A stretch of DNA of 64,000 nucleotides from Paraburkholderia sp. Tr-20389 (GCF_017104565.1 NZ_JAAGPD010000008.1:211014-275013); one strand, 5' to 3'; shown: positions 26,353 to 35,230, counted from the stretch's first letter. Made by a program: numbers and translations. Notes: generated from the letters alone by a model not told the origin.

Positions 26353-27375
26353 ATGACAGAGAAAGAGAAGAAGCATTGGGTCACCGCCGCCGACGTCGCG
26401 CGTCGCGCAGGCGTCTCGCGCTCCGCCGTCTCCCGCGCGTTTTCGCCCACGGCCAGCATCGCGCCGGAAACGCGCGAGCTCGTCATGGAAACGGCCCGCG
26501 CGCTCGGCTATCAGGTGAACATGATTGCGCGCGAGATGATCATGCAGCGCAGCACCACGGTGGGCGTCGTCACCGCTGGCTTCGAGAATCCCTTTCGCGC
26601 GAAGCTGCTCGCGCAGATCATCACCGCCCTGAGCCGTCATTCGCTCACGCCGCTCGTCGTCAACGCCGAAGACCCGCGACAGATCGGGCAGTCCCTCGAA
26701 ATGCTGCTGAGCTATCGCATCGCGGGCGTCATCATGACGTCGGCGTCGCCGCCCGTCGGGCTCGCGCGCCAGTATCTGGATTCCCGTGTCCCCGTGATGC
26801 TGATCAACCGCGCGGAAGATCTGCCGGGCGCCGACCTGATCGTCAGCGACAACGCCGCGGGCGCCACGGCAGCCGTCCGCGCGCTCGCGGACTCCGGCGC
26901 GAAACGCCTCGTATTCGTCGGTCCCACGAAAACGAGCTATAGCGCACGTGCGCGCAACGAAGGCTTTACGCGAGCGGGGAAACGTCTCGGCAAGGGTAGC
27001 GCGCTGAACACGGCGACGCACGTCAGCACGTCGGACACGTATGAATGCGGCGTGGCCGCCGCGCACGCGCTGCTTGAAGGAAAGACGCGGCCCGATGGCG
27101 TGTTCTGCTCGTCGGACCTGCTCGCACTCGGTTTCATCGATACCGCGCGGCTGCACTACGGGCTGCACGTGCCCGGCGATCTTTCGGTGATCGGCTTCGA
27201 CGACATTCCTGCGTCCGGCTATGAGAACTACCAGCTCACGACGATCCGCCAGGACGCGAAAGGGCTTGCCGACGCGGCGATCGACATGCTGCTGGATCGC
27301 ATCGATGCGCCCTCGGCGGGTTCGCGCACACGCGTCGTGCCCGTCGAGTACGTGATGCGCAAGACCTGCGGCTAG
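26353..27375 (+). CDS. LacI family transcriptional regulator
   Basis: A 340-residue LacI/GalR repressor. The DNA-binding HTH is VTAADVARRAGVSRSAVSRAF at residues 10-30, followed by the hinge and a periplasmic-binding-like ligand domain with SSDLLALGFIDTARLHYG and LSVIGFDDIPASGYENYQLT. It is divergent from the PLC-X gene and ends 11 bp from the stop of the ABC ATPase gene (convergent). It most likely represses the importer operon; the 20-bp palindrome at 32970-32989 is the best operator candidate. Confidence 0.93.
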   Translation: MTEKEKKHWVTAADVARRAGVSRSAVSRAFSPTASIAPETRELVMETARALGYQVNMIAREMIMQRSTTVGVVTAGFENPFRAKLLAQIITALSRHSLTPLVVNAEDPRQIGQSLEMLLSYRIAGVIMTSASPPVGLARQYLDSRVPVMLINRAEDLPGADLIVSDNAAGATAAVRALADSGAKRLVFVGPTKTSYSARARNEGFTRAGKRLGKGSALNTATHVSTSDTYECGVAAAHALLEGKTRPDGVFCSSDLLALGFIDTARLHYGLHVPGDLSVIGFDDIPASGYENYQLTTIRQDAKGLADAAIDMLLDRIDAPSAGSRTRVVPVEYVMRKTCG

Positions 27376-27386
27376 TCGCGCGGCCA

Positions 27387-28487
27387 TCAGTCGACGCGGC
27401 GGCCGGACTCGGCGTCGAAGAAGTGCATGCGCTCGGACGGCACGTGAATATCGAGTCCCTCGCCGGTCGCAGCACGCTGCCCGTGAGGCAGGCGCACGAT
27501 CATCTGCTGGCCCGCCCATGTGCAAAACGCCAGGTTGTCGGCACCGAGCATTTCGCACAGTCCAACGGCAAGGCGTGTGGTGCGGGTCGCACGCATTCCA
27601 TCGGCACCACCCGTGACCACGTGCTCCGGACGGATACCCAACAGATACGCACGACCCGGCATCAACGCGTGACGCTCCGATGCGCCAGTCAGATCGATCG
27701 CATCTTCGGTCTCACCATCGAGCACGAAGTTATCGCCATTCGCGCTCAGCCGTCCCTTGAGTAGATTCATCGCGGGCGCCCCCATGAAGCTCGCGACGAA
27801 AGCCGTCTGCGGCCGCTCGTAGATCTGCGCAGGCGTGCCGATCTGCTCGATGCGCCCCTGGTTCAGCACGACGATGCGCTGCGCCAGCGTCATCGCCTCG
27901 ACCTGATCGTGCGTGACATAGAGCGTCGTCGTGCCGAGCCGCGCGTGCAGGCCACGCATTTCCACGCGCATCTGCGAACGCAGCCGTGCGTCGAGATTGG
28001 ATAGCGGTTCGTCGAACAGAAAGAGTTTCGGCTCGCGTACGATCGCACGGCCCATCGCCACGCGCTGCCGTTGGCCACCGGAGAGTTCGCCGGGACGGCG
28101 CTCCAGCAGCGCTTCGAGCGCGAGCAATCGCGCGGTAGCCTGAACGCGTTCGCGCAGCGCCGCTTCGCCCATACCGCGCATTCTCATACCGAACGCGATA
28201 TTGTTTGCGACGCTCATGTGCGGATACAGCGCATAGTTTTGAAACACCATCGCGATGTCGCGCGCCTGCGAAGGCACGTCGTTCACCACGCGCGAGCCGA
28301 TCAAGATCTCGCCCGACGTCACAGACTCGAGCCCTGCTGTCATCCTCAGCAGCGTCGATTTCCCGCAGCCCGACGGGCCGACCAGCACGACGAACTCGCC
28401 ATCGGCCACGTCGAGATCGATCTCGTGCAGCACACGATGCGCCGGCTTTCTGGTCTTGCCAACCGAACGAAATGCGAGTGTGGACAC
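27387..28487 (-). CDS. carbohydrate-type ABC transporter ATPase (UgpC/MalK family)
   Basis: A 366-residue ATPase of the CUT1 class. It has Walker A GPSGCGKST, Q-loop MVFQNYALYPHMSVANN, signature LSGGQRQRVAMGRA and Walker B LFLFDEPLSNLDA. A C-terminal TOBE regulatory domain is present (MPGRAYLLGIRPEHV). The start is GTG 28487 with GGAG 9 nt upstream. The frame stays open 177 codons further, but that part is a shadow of the porin gene. It is the last gene of the importer operon and energises the two permeases. Confidence 0.92.
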   Translation of the reverse strand: MSTLAFRSVGKTRKPAHRVLHEIDLDVADGEFVVLVGPSGCGKSTLLRMTAGLESVTSGEILIGSRVVNDVPSQARDIAMVFQNYALYPHMSVANNIAFGMRMRGMGEAALRERVQATARLLALEALLERRPGELSGGQRQRVAMGRAIVREPKLFLFDEPLSNLDARLRSQMRVEMRGLHARLGTTTLYVTHDQVEAMTLAQRIVVLNQGRIEQIGTPAQIYERPQTAFVASFMGAPAMNLLKGRLSANGDNFVLDGETEDAIDLTGASERHALMPGRAYLLGIRPEHVVTGGADGMRATRTTRLAVGLCEMLGADNLAFCTWAGQQMIVRLPHGQRAATGEGLDIHVPSERMHFFDAESGRRVD

Positions 28488-28590
28488 GTAAGCACTCTCC
28501 AGACTGGAAAAGAGAATCGCACCGGCGCCGCCCCGCCGCGCAACCGTCGGCGGCGCGAAGAGCGGAGCGGGCCGGGATGGGTTGTCGAGA

Positions 28591-29796
28591 TCAGAAGCGA
28601 TGCAGGATGCCCGCGCCGACCACCACCTGGCTGCCCGACGACGACGGCGTACTGTTGAAACCGTCGCCAACCGTTGCCGTAGCGTTGATGATCTGCACGC
28701 CGTTCGAGCCGAGCGTCTGGCCGTTCGCGCGCGTGAAGGCCTCACCCGTGTACACGCCCGTGCGCTTCGAGAGCGCGTAGTACTGCGTGAGCGAAATCTG
28801 GTGATACTGCGCGGCATGATGGATGCCGTTCGCTTCGGTGGCCCACGTGTAGCTGTAGCCGGCCGCGAGATCGAGCGCAGGGCCGGGCTTCCAGTGCAAC
28901 GCGAGGCCGCCCGTGTTGAAGATCGCTTCCTGATGGAACGCCGACCCGATGCCCGGCACGTATTGCACGTTCGAATACGAGAACGAGACGTCCCACGCGG
29001 GCGTGAAGCGATAGCCACCCGTCACCGCGATTCGCTGCTGCGCCTGCGCCGTCTGATACCCGTTGTTGAGCGCCGAAAGACCGGGCTGACCACCCGAGTT
29101 CGTGGTCGAATCGGTGCCCCACGTGCCGCCGCCCGGCGTGGAGTTGTTGATACGCTGCACGCCCGCCGCGATCCCGAACGGACCGTTCAGGTACTGTGCC
29201 GCGACGCTCCAGGTGGAACCGCGATTGAAGTCGCCTGCTACGCCACCAAGCGCATACGACGCGCTGAATGTGAAGCCCGCGATCTTCGGCGACGTATACA
29301 TGACCGCGTTGTTGACGCGGTACGTCGTGTCGAGCGAATCGATATCGCCAGGATGCGCGCCGAAGAAGCCCGTGAGATACGTAGTCGGGCTATACGGCGA
29401 GAGCATCAGATAGTAGGCCGTGTATTGTCGACCGAGTGTGAGGGTGCCGTAGTTCGCGTTCGCGAGGCCCGCGAAGGCCTGACGCGTGAAAAGACCGCCG
29501 GTGAACTGCGACTGTCCGTTTTCGCTGTTGAACCCCGCCTCCAGCTGGAAGATCGTCGATGTGCCGCCACCCAGATCCTCCGATCCCTTCAGGCCGAAGC
29601 GGCTGCCCGCCCATGCGCCGTTCGTCATCGTGACGGCCGAATGGCCGCCCGACGTCGAGCCTTTCGACGTGCTGCTGTTCTGCCACGCGATGCCGTTGTC
29701 CACCACGCCGTACAGCGTGACGCTGGTCTGCGCGTTGGACACGGATGCAACGGTCAGCCCCGCCAGTGCGACGCTCAATGTGTAGTGCTTTTTCAT
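28591..29796 (-). CDS. general porin (Gram-negative porin superfamily)
   Basis: A 401-residue outer-membrane beta-barrel of the Neisseria/Burkholderia trimeric porin type (PF13609). It has a signal peptide (YTLSVALAGLTVASVSNAQT), then SVTLYGVVDNGIAWQNSS and the WAGSRFGLKGSEDLGGGTST strand, ending in the usual barrel Phe (VVVGAGILHRF). AGGAG lies upstream of the ATG. It sits between permease and ATPase genes of the importer, so it is likely co-induced to pass the same substrate through the outer membrane. Confidence 0.94.
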   Translation of the reverse strand: MKKHYTLSVALAGLTVASVSNAQTSVTLYGVVDNGIAWQNSSTSKGSTSGGHSAVTMTNGAWAGSRFGLKGSEDLGGGTSTIFQLEAGFNSENGQSQFTGGLFTRQAFAGLANANYGTLTLGRQYTAYYLMLSPYSPTTYLTGFFGAHPGDIDSLDTTYRVNNAVMYTSPKIAGFTFSASYALGGVAGDFNRGSTWSVAAQYLNGPFGIAAGVQRINNSTPGGGTWGTDSTTNSGGQPGLSALNNGYQTAQAQQRIAVTGGYRFTPAWDVSFSYSNVQYVPGIGSAFHQEAIFNTGGLALHWKPGPALDLAAGYSYTWATEANGIHHAAQYHQISLTQYYALSKRTGVYTGEAFTRANGQTLGSNGVQIINATATVGDGFNSTPSSSGSQVVVGAGILHRF

Positions 29797-29897
29797 TCGA
29801 ATTGGACTCCTAAAATATTTGTATTCGCAGATGCCTTCCCGTCACTTCCGTCTCCTGCGTGCACGCCGTCACCGCGTGGGCGGCGCGCGCTTTCTTC

Positions 29898-30749
29898 TTA
29901 TTTCAAACCACCCGTGAAGCCCCGCACCAGGTAGCGTTGCACGTAACCCGCCAACGCGAGCGTGGGCAATGAGGCGATCAGCCCGGCGCTCATGAGTTCG
30001 CCCCAGTCGATGCCGTTCTCGGTGACATAGCCCGCAATCGCGAGCGGCAGCGTGAAATGACTCGGCGACGACACGAACAGCAGCGCCAGCAGAAACTCGT
30101 TCCACGCCGTGATGAACACGAAAATGGCAGTTGCCACGAGCCCCGGCATGCACAGCGGCAACACGATATACACGATGCACTGCGCGAAGTTCGCGCCATC
30201 CAGCCTCGCGGCCTCTTCGCACTCCAGCGGGACCTCACGCACGAATGGCAAGAGCATCCAGATCGCCATCGGCAGCGTGTAGATCTGATAGACGAAGATC
30301 AGACCCAGCGACGAATTGAGCAGATGGAGCCACCTCGCGAGCGAGAAAAGCGGCACGGCAACCGTGATCGGCGGCATCAGCTTGAGCGCCAGCACGACCA
30401 CGAGGAAGAGCACATCAAGCCGCGCCGGAAACGCGAGCCGCGCGAGCGCATAGGCGGCTGGAAAGGCAAGGGCCAGCGCCAGCAGCGTGGCGCCGAGCGC
30501 GACGAGCACGGAATTCAGCACGGGCCGCCCGATGCCGCTCTCCCACACCACCTTGAGATGCTCGAGCGTCGGCGCAGCGGGCCACAAGGCGAGCGGATGA
30601 TCGAGACGCTCCAGCGTCGGCATGAACGCGGTGCCCGCCATCCACACGCAGGGCAGCAGCACGAACACCAATGCGCCGCCGCGCAGCAGTCCGCGCGCGA
30701 TCGCACCGCGCCGGCGCAGCAAGCGAGAGCCGCTTCGTGCAACCTGCAT
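29898..30749 (-). CDS. carbohydrate ABC transporter permease (MalG/UgpE type)
   Basis: Inner-membrane permease of 283 residues. The EAA coupling loop is visible as ECEEAARLDGANFAQCIVYI, near the usual C-terminal place. Six hydrophobic spans are predicted (for example RGGALVFVLLPCVWMAGTAF). Its ATG at 30749 overlaps the stop of the partner permease as TGATG, so translation is coupled. The longer in-frame reading to 31034 overlaps the partner and is rejected. MalG-type half of the channel. Confidence 0.92.
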   Translation of the reverse strand: MQVARSGSRLLRRRGAIARGLLRGGALVFVLLPCVWMAGTAFMPTLERLDHPLALWPAAPTLEHLKVVWESGIGRPVLNSVLVALGATLLALALAFPAAYALARLAFPARLDVLFLVVVLALKLMPPITVAVPLFSLARWLHLLNSSLGLIFVYQIYTLPMAIWMLLPFVREVPLECEEAARLDGANFAQCIVYIVLPLCMPGLVATAIFVFITAWNEFLLALLFVSSPSHFTLPLAIAGYVTENGIDWGELMSAGLIASLPTLALAGYVQRYLVRGFTGGLK

Positions 30750-31618
30750 CAACGGCCCCGCTTGACGGCTGATTTCCATATGTATCCCGAGACGAGCACG
30801 GCACACGTGACCAGCATCAGCACCGACGCGGCGCTGGCAGGCCCGACGTTGAAGAAGCGAAAACCCGTGTCGTAGATGTAGGTGGACAGCGTCTGCGTCG
30901 CGTTGCCCGGACCGCCGCCCGTGAGCGCGTACACCTTGTCGAACAGCTTGAAGGTGTCGATGGAGCGCAGCAGCAGCGCGAGCATGATGTGCGGCGCGAC
31001 AAGCGGCAGCGTGATGTGACGCAGACACTGCCATTCGCTCGCGCCATCCGTGCGCGCCGCCTCAAGAATTTCAGGCGCGATCGATTGCAGCCCCGCGAGA
31101 ATCACGAGGAACGCCATCGGCGTCCACTGCCACACGTCGACGAGCATCAGCGACCACAGCGCCAGATGGGGATCGGAAAGCCACTGCACCGGCTCCACGC
31201 CGATCGTCGTCAGCAATGCGTTCAGAAAGCCGCTGTAGTTGAGCCAGTTGCGCCAGATCGCGGAACATACAAGCGTGGAGAGCATCATTGGCAGCACCGC
31301 CAACGGCAACGCAATCTTGCGGCCCGGAAACGAACGCGCAAAGAGCAGTGCGAAGCCGAGCCCGAGCAGCACCTCGGCAAGCGACGCGACGATCATGAAC
31401 TGCAACGTGTTGAAGAAGCTCGTGCCGAACGCGCTGTCCGCGATCACCGCGCGATAGTTGGCGAACCCGGTGAAGATGCGCCGCCCAGAGGCGAAATCGA
31501 CATCGAAGAACGAGTCGATCATCACGCGCGCCATCGGATAGAGCGCGAGCACGCCGAGCACGAGCACGGCCGGACTCATCAGCACGATCAGCGGCAGGTT
31601 ACGGCGCAGCGCATTCAT
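30749..31618 (-). CDS. carbohydrate ABC transporter permease (MalF/UgpA type)
   Basis: Inner-membrane permease of 289 residues. The EAA loop reads ILEAARTDGASEWQCLRHIT; the family segment ALTGGGPGNATQTLSTYIYD occurs near the C-terminus. ATG 31618 has GGAG 7 nt upstream and is preferred to a GTG at 31636. It lies 27 bp after the binding-protein stop codon. The closest class is the UgpA/MalF sugar and glycerol-3-phosphate group. Confidence 0.93.
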   Translation of the reverse strand: MNALRRNLPLIVLMSPAVLVLGVLALYPMARVMIDSFFDVDFASGRRIFTGFANYRAVIADSAFGTSFFNTLQFMIVASLAEVLLGLGFALLFARSFPGRKIALPLAVLPMMLSTLVCSAIWRNWLNYSGFLNALLTTIGVEPVQWLSDPHLALWSLMLVDVWQWTPMAFLVILAGLQSIAPEILEAARTDGASEWQCLRHITLPLVAPHIMLALLLRSIDTFKLFDKVYALTGGGPGNATQTLSTYIYDTGFRFFNVGPASAASVLMLVTCAVLVSGYIWKSAVKRGR

Positions 31619-31645
31619 CAGGCGTCTCCAGTGCACTCGCGCAAG

Positions 31646-32905
31646 TTACTTCACGGCGCGAGGCATAGCCTGCGCAATCTTTTGCGCGGCCTGATGGAGC
31701 GCAGCATCGGGCGCAACCTGACCGGTCAGCGCCAATTGCAGCGAGTCGCCGAGAATCGCTTCGATCTGCTGCCAGTCGTTCACGCGCGGCCGTGCACGCC
31801 CTGCTTCGAGCGCTTTCAGCTGATCGGGATACCAGCGGTATTGCTTCACGAGCGCGGCATTGCCAAACACACTCGCGCGCGTCGGCGGAATGCCGAGCAC
31901 GGCGAGTTGCGTCTGCACGGCGGGCGAGGTCAGGTATGCAAGGAAATCCGCCGCAGTCTTCGCGTGCGCCGCATCCTTCGGAATCCCCATCTGCCAGATG
32001 CCGAGCATCGGCGCCGGCCCCTGCACCTGACCCGGCGGCGACTGCAACGCGATCTGGCCGACCACGCGCGACCTGGACGGATCGTCGAGCGCCGGGATCC
32101 AGGCGGGCCAGACCTCGATGGCCTGCGCGGCCGCACCCTTCTGAAGCGAATCGCGCACTTCGGCCGCGCCGTACACGTCCACGTCCTTCGGCGCGTAGGC
32201 CTTCAGTTGCATCAACATCTTCAGCGCAGCCAGCGCCTGGGGCGAATCGATCGTCACCTTGCCGCCCGCGTCCAGCACGTCGCCGCCATAGGCCCAGAGG
32301 ATCGGCAGAAAGCCGGTGACGACGGGGTTGCCCTTCACGCCGCGAAACACCACGCCGGCCTGGCCCTTGTCCGCCGCGCCGAGCGTGCGCGCGATCTTCA
32401 GCACATCGTCCCAGTTGCGCGGCGGCTGAAGGCCGTGGGACGCGAGCAGGTCCTTGCGATACGCGAACATCTCGACGTTGCCGACAACCGGCAGCGCGTA
32501 CAGCGCGCCCGACGAGGCACGGCCCAACGCGACGGTGGAGGCCACCATGTCCGCGTCGGCGAGCGTCGCCGGCAACTGCTGCAGCCAGCCGTTGCCGATG
32601 AATTCGGGCGACCACGTGTCGTCCATCATCACGACGTCGTAGGCGCCCGTGCTCTCGCGCATCGACAGCTTGAGCTTCTGATAGAGATCGTTGTTCGGCA
32701 GCTTGAGCAGTTCGATATCGACGCCCGGATGCAGTTTCTCGTAGCCCGCGACCGCCTGTGCGAGACCACGGCCGTATATGTCGTCGCGGCCCGCGATCAC
32801 CAGATCAGCGGCGTGCGCCGCGCACGCCGCAGCGGACAGCGCGAGCATCGCCGAAACGGCGCGCAAACAGGTGAACACGTTCATTCGCTTTTTCATGGCA
32901 GCCAT
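31646..32905 (-). CDS. extracellular solute-binding protein family 1
   Basis: Periplasmic binding protein of 419 residues (UgpB/MalE class). It has a signal peptide (LRAVSAMLALSAAACAAHAA), then ADLVIAGRDDIYGRGLAQAV. Typical later segments are YDVVMMDDTWSPEFIGNGWL and LYALPVVGNVEMFAYRKDLL. ATG 32905 is used; ATG 32896 and 32884 are in frame and possible. It heads the importer operon, and the 20-bp palindrome lies 65 bp upstream. The aspartate pair in VVMMDDTW is typical for ligand capture, but the ligand cannot be named. Confidence 0.92.
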   Translation of the reverse strand: MAAMKKRMNVFTCLRAVSAMLALSAAACAAHAADLVIAGRDDIYGRGLAQAVAGYEKLHPGVDIELLKLPNNDLYQKLKLSMRESTGAYDVVMMDDTWSPEFIGNGWLQQLPATLADADMVASTVALGRASSGALYALPVVGNVEMFAYRKDLLASHGLQPPRNWDDVLKIARTLGAADKGQAGVVFRGVKGNPVVTGFLPILWAYGGDVLDAGGKVTIDSPQALAALKMLMQLKAYAPKDVDVYGAAEVRDSLQKGAAAQAIEVWPAWIPALDDPSRSRVVGQIALQSPPGQVQGPAPMLGIWQMGIPKDAAHAKTAADFLAYLTSPAVQTQLAVLGIPPTRASVFGNAALVKQYRWYPDQLKALEAGRARPRVNDWQQIEAILGDSLQLALTGQVAPDAALHQAAQKIAQAMPRAVK

Positions 32906-32969
32906 GAATCTCGATCCATTCGATGGGAAACGACGTCCGCGCACCACAGGCAGCGGACCCTTTGTCGAG

Positions 32970-32989
32970 CGTTGCACACGTGTGCAACG
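32970..32989. promoter_or_regulatory. 20-bp perfect palindrome, probable LacI-family operator
   Basis: CGTTGCACACGTGTGCAACG is an exact inverted repeat without spacer, in the 182-bp gap between the monophosphatase gene and the binding-protein gene. Even-length palindromes with a central CG are the usual form of LacI/GalR operators, and a LacI regulator gene lies at the other end of the same locus. Placed 65 bp before the start codon it could block transcription of the importer genes. Confidence 0.7.
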
Positions 32990-33087
32990 CCGCGCAAAAA
33001 TAAGTGCCGATTGACGGCAGCCCAGATTCTGGCGACAGATCGTGACGAATGTGTGTCGGGCGAGGTTTGCGGCGCCGCGAGGTGCGC

Positions 33088-33870
33088 TCAGGCGTCCATG
33101 GCGTCCTCGAGCGCCGCGCGCAATGCAGGCGTACAGGCGATCACACGATTGCCGTGCGCCAGACACTCCGGCGTGAGGAAGTCGTTGACCCAGCCGCCCG
33201 CCTCCGCGACGATCAGCACGGCCGCGGCGGCGTCCCACGCGTTGATGTGCAGTTCGCAGTAGGCATCCTGGCGCCCCATCGCGACATACGCGAGACCGAG
33301 CGCGCCCGAGCCGCGCCGCTTCACGCCCGCACCCAGCGCATGCAGGCGGCCGTGCACGATCGCATAGCGCTCGTAAGGCACGCGTGCGGACCAGCCCAGC
33401 TCCACTGCCGACCGTGCGATGTCGTCGATCGTGCTTACCTTTATCGGCTGACCGTTCAGCGTCGCCCCGCCGCCACGGCAGGCCGCGAACAGCTCATCGC
33501 GCATCGGATCGTAGAGCACGCCGATCTGCGCCTGCCCGTCGAGCAAAAAAGCAATTGACACGCAGAAGTACGGTACGCCGCGTGCGAACTCGGACGTCCC
33601 GTCGATGGGATCGACGACCCAGGCGCGCGGGCCGTATGCGCCACCACCCTCTTCTCCGAAGAAGCCATCGTCCGGGAACGCGGCGCGCAGTCTCTGCGCG
33701 ATCAGGCGCTCCGCTTCGCCGTCCGTTTCGGTGAGATAGTCCTGCGGTCCCTTGAACTGAAGCGCAAGCGTGTCGTCACGCTCCATGAAGCGCTTGCGGA
33801 TAAGTGCGCCGGCCTCACGCGCAACTGCGCAGGCTGTGAGAAAGCGCAGTTGCTCTTGCATGTCGTTCAT
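33088..33870 (-). CDS. inositol monophosphatase family protein
   Basis: A 260-residue Mg2+-dependent phosphatase of the IMPase/SuhB/HisN superfamily. Motifs: GEE in GFFGEEGGGAYGP, WVVDPIDGTSEFARG (metal ligands and catalytic Thr), and INAWDAAAAVLIVAEAGGWV. It would dephosphorylate inositol-1-phosphate or a similar sugar/polyol phosphate in the cytoplasm. ATG 33870 opens with NDMQEQLRFL. It precedes the ABC importer genes in the same direction. HisN-like histidinol phosphatase is the main alternative, but no his genes are near. Confidence 0.9.
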   Translation of the reverse strand: MNDMQEQLRFLTACAVAREAGALIRKRFMERDDTLALQFKGPQDYLTETDGEAERLIAQRLRAAFPDDGFFGEEGGGAYGPRAWVVDPIDGTSEFARGVPYFCVSIAFLLDGQAQIGVLYDPMRDELFAACRGGGATLNGQPIKVSTIDDIARSAVELGWSARVPYERYAIVHGRLHALGAGVKRRGSGALGLAYVAMGRQDAYCELHINAWDAAAAVLIVAEAGGWVNDFLTPECLAHGNRVIACTPALRAALEDAMDA

Positions 33871-33951
33871 TGATCGAACTCGCGGATGAGATGCGAGCGC
33901 CACGATGGCGCTCACGGACAAGCGTGCAGTTTAGGCGCACGCGTGCCGGCG

Positions 33952-34527
33952 TCAAGATGCCGGAACCGCACTGACGATCAACGCGTACAAACGGTCCAGT
34001 TCGCCTTGAAGCTCGCTGCCGTTGAATGGATCGCGATTGTCGCCGAACGCTTCGTCCAGCTCCATCCAGTCTGCAGCAGAAAGCAACCGCAACGCCGCCG
34101 GCAAGATCACTTCCTCCTCCAGCAGCCTGTGACGGCTGTAGAACGCCGCGTATTGAGCGACCATCGTCCGCAATGCCGGCGCCGCGGATTGCCCGATCAG
34201 TTCATAGCGGGTCAGCGCGCGTTCGAGATCCCGCACCCGCGCTTCGCCTTCGACATGCTGCGCCTCCAGTTCTTCGATGACGTCGTCCAGTTCATCGGTG
34301 CGCGATCGCAAGCGCGTGAACAGATATTTGTCTTCCTTTGGATGATGAACCTGCTCCGGATATTCCCGAATGTAGTAAAGCATGGCCCGCATGACGATCG
34401 CTGGCGGCGCATGCGCACCTTCAGACAAGGACTCGACAAACCGGCTCATGCCGTTGATCACAGCCGAAAGCTGTTGATGTTCGCGGACGATGGTGTGTAC
34501 CGCTCTCCGTGCAATTGGCTGCTGCAT
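33952..34527 (-). CDS. hemerythrin HHE-domain protein
   Basis: A 191-residue four-helix HHE protein that would bind a di-iron centre. Likely ligands are His in TIVREHQQL, HHPKED near residue 61, EAQHVEGEARV, and RHRLLEEEVILP. Bacterial relatives sense oxygen or nitric oxide, or protect iron proteins. GGAGAA precedes the ATG. It may form a unit with the small gene upstream (34577-34774). Confidence 0.9.
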   Translation of the reverse strand: MQQPIARRAVHTIVREHQQLSAVINGMSRFVESLSEGAHAPPAIVMRAMLYYIREYPEQVHHPKEDKYLFTRLRSRTDELDDVIEELEAQHVEGEARVRDLERALTRYELIGQSAAPALRTMVAQYAAFYSRHRLLEEEVILPAALRLLSAADWMELDEAFGDNRDPFNGSELQGELDRLYALIVSAVPAS

Positions 34528-34576
34528 GTGAGTTCTCCAGCAGGTCGGATCTTTGGGTATTGCACAGCCAGAGCGG

Positions 34577-34774
34577 CTAGTGAATCCTTCCGACGGACTT
34601 CAATACCGAACGGCCTTGCGCGGTCAATCGCCTTTGCGCGTGTCCCGATGCGAGGTTTTCCAGCAAGACAAGTTGGCGCTCGCACAGCGCGTGCAGATCG
34701 CCAAGATCGAGATCTTCTGACTGTGAATCCGTCTCGAGCAGCATGAGCGCTGCGATCTCATGAAGGCTGAGCAT
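34577..34774 (-). CDS. small conserved hypothetical protein, 65 aa
   Basis: A 65-residue acidic protein starting MLSLHEIAALMLLETDSQSE after GGAGACGACG. The C-terminal part (CERQLVLLENLASGHAQRRL, then TAQGRSVL) looks like a winged-helix fragment. I know no function. It lies 49 bp upstream of the hemerythrin gene on the same strand. Confidence 0.65.
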   Translation of the reverse strand: MLSLHEIAALMLLETDSQSEDLDLGDLHALCERQLVLLENLASGHAQRRLTAQGRSVLKSVGRIH

Positions 34775-34996
34775 CGTCGTCTCCGTTGATTCGAATGTTC
34801 CATGTATCAAGGTCTTTTCTCAAGGATAGATGCGCATCCAAACCTGTCGACGCGCATTTTGTCGCATGCCACAAGACCTGGAACCGGAGACGGTTTCGAA
34901 GATTCGCCTGGTTCGACTCGTCCGCTCTGGGACGCTCTAACCCGGCCCGGCGACTGGCCGGTCCGGGCGAATGCAATGGTCACTTATCGACGTTGG

Positions 34997-35230
34997 TCAC
35001 TTGTTCGCGGCGCCTTTCGCAGCAGCATCGCTCGCCGCCTTGTCTTTCTTCTTCGCTTCGTGGTGCCCGATCGCGCACCCTGCTGCTGCGCCGGCGACGC
35101 CGTGTTTGCCCGCGACGTGTCCCGTCACGCCGCCCACCGCCGCACCTTTCGTACAGCCTTCCGCATAGCTGACGTTGGCGAAAGCAAGAGACACAGTGGC
35201 TGTAACGGCCAGGAGTACGATTCTGTTCAT
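34997..35230 (-). CDS. small exported Gly-zipper protein
   Basis: A 77-residue protein with signal peptide (LLAVTATVSLAFANVSYAEG) and a Gly-rich core (CTKGAAVGGVTGHVAGKHGV, then AGAAAGCAIGHHEAKKK) with two Cys and a Lys/Ala tail. GGAG lies upstream. It is clearly paralogous to the protein at 61873-62112 (same CxKGAxVGGVxGHxAGxH pattern). Probably a periplasmic or membrane-associated protein; no known function. Confidence 0.8.
   Translation of the reverse strand: MNRIVLLAVTATVSLAFANVSYAEGCTKGAAVGGVTGHVAGKHGVAGAAAGCAIGHHEAKKKDKAASDAAAKGAANK

Noticed and set aside
28525-28556. GCGCCGCC/GGCGGCGC stem after the porin gene
   Set aside because: The 16-nt loop and absence of a T-run make it a weak terminator candidate; such GC stems are common here.
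28488-29018. N-terminal 177-codon extension of the ABC ATPase frame
   Set aside because: Overlaps the porin gene and is Arg/Ser-rich; the GTG start at 28487 with GGAG gives a normal MalK-type N-terminus.
30989-33262. 757-codon plus-strand open frame opposite the ABC importer genes
   Set aside because: Arg/His/Gln-rich composition of an antisense shadow in GC-rich DNA; the minus strand carries clear permease and binding-protein genes.
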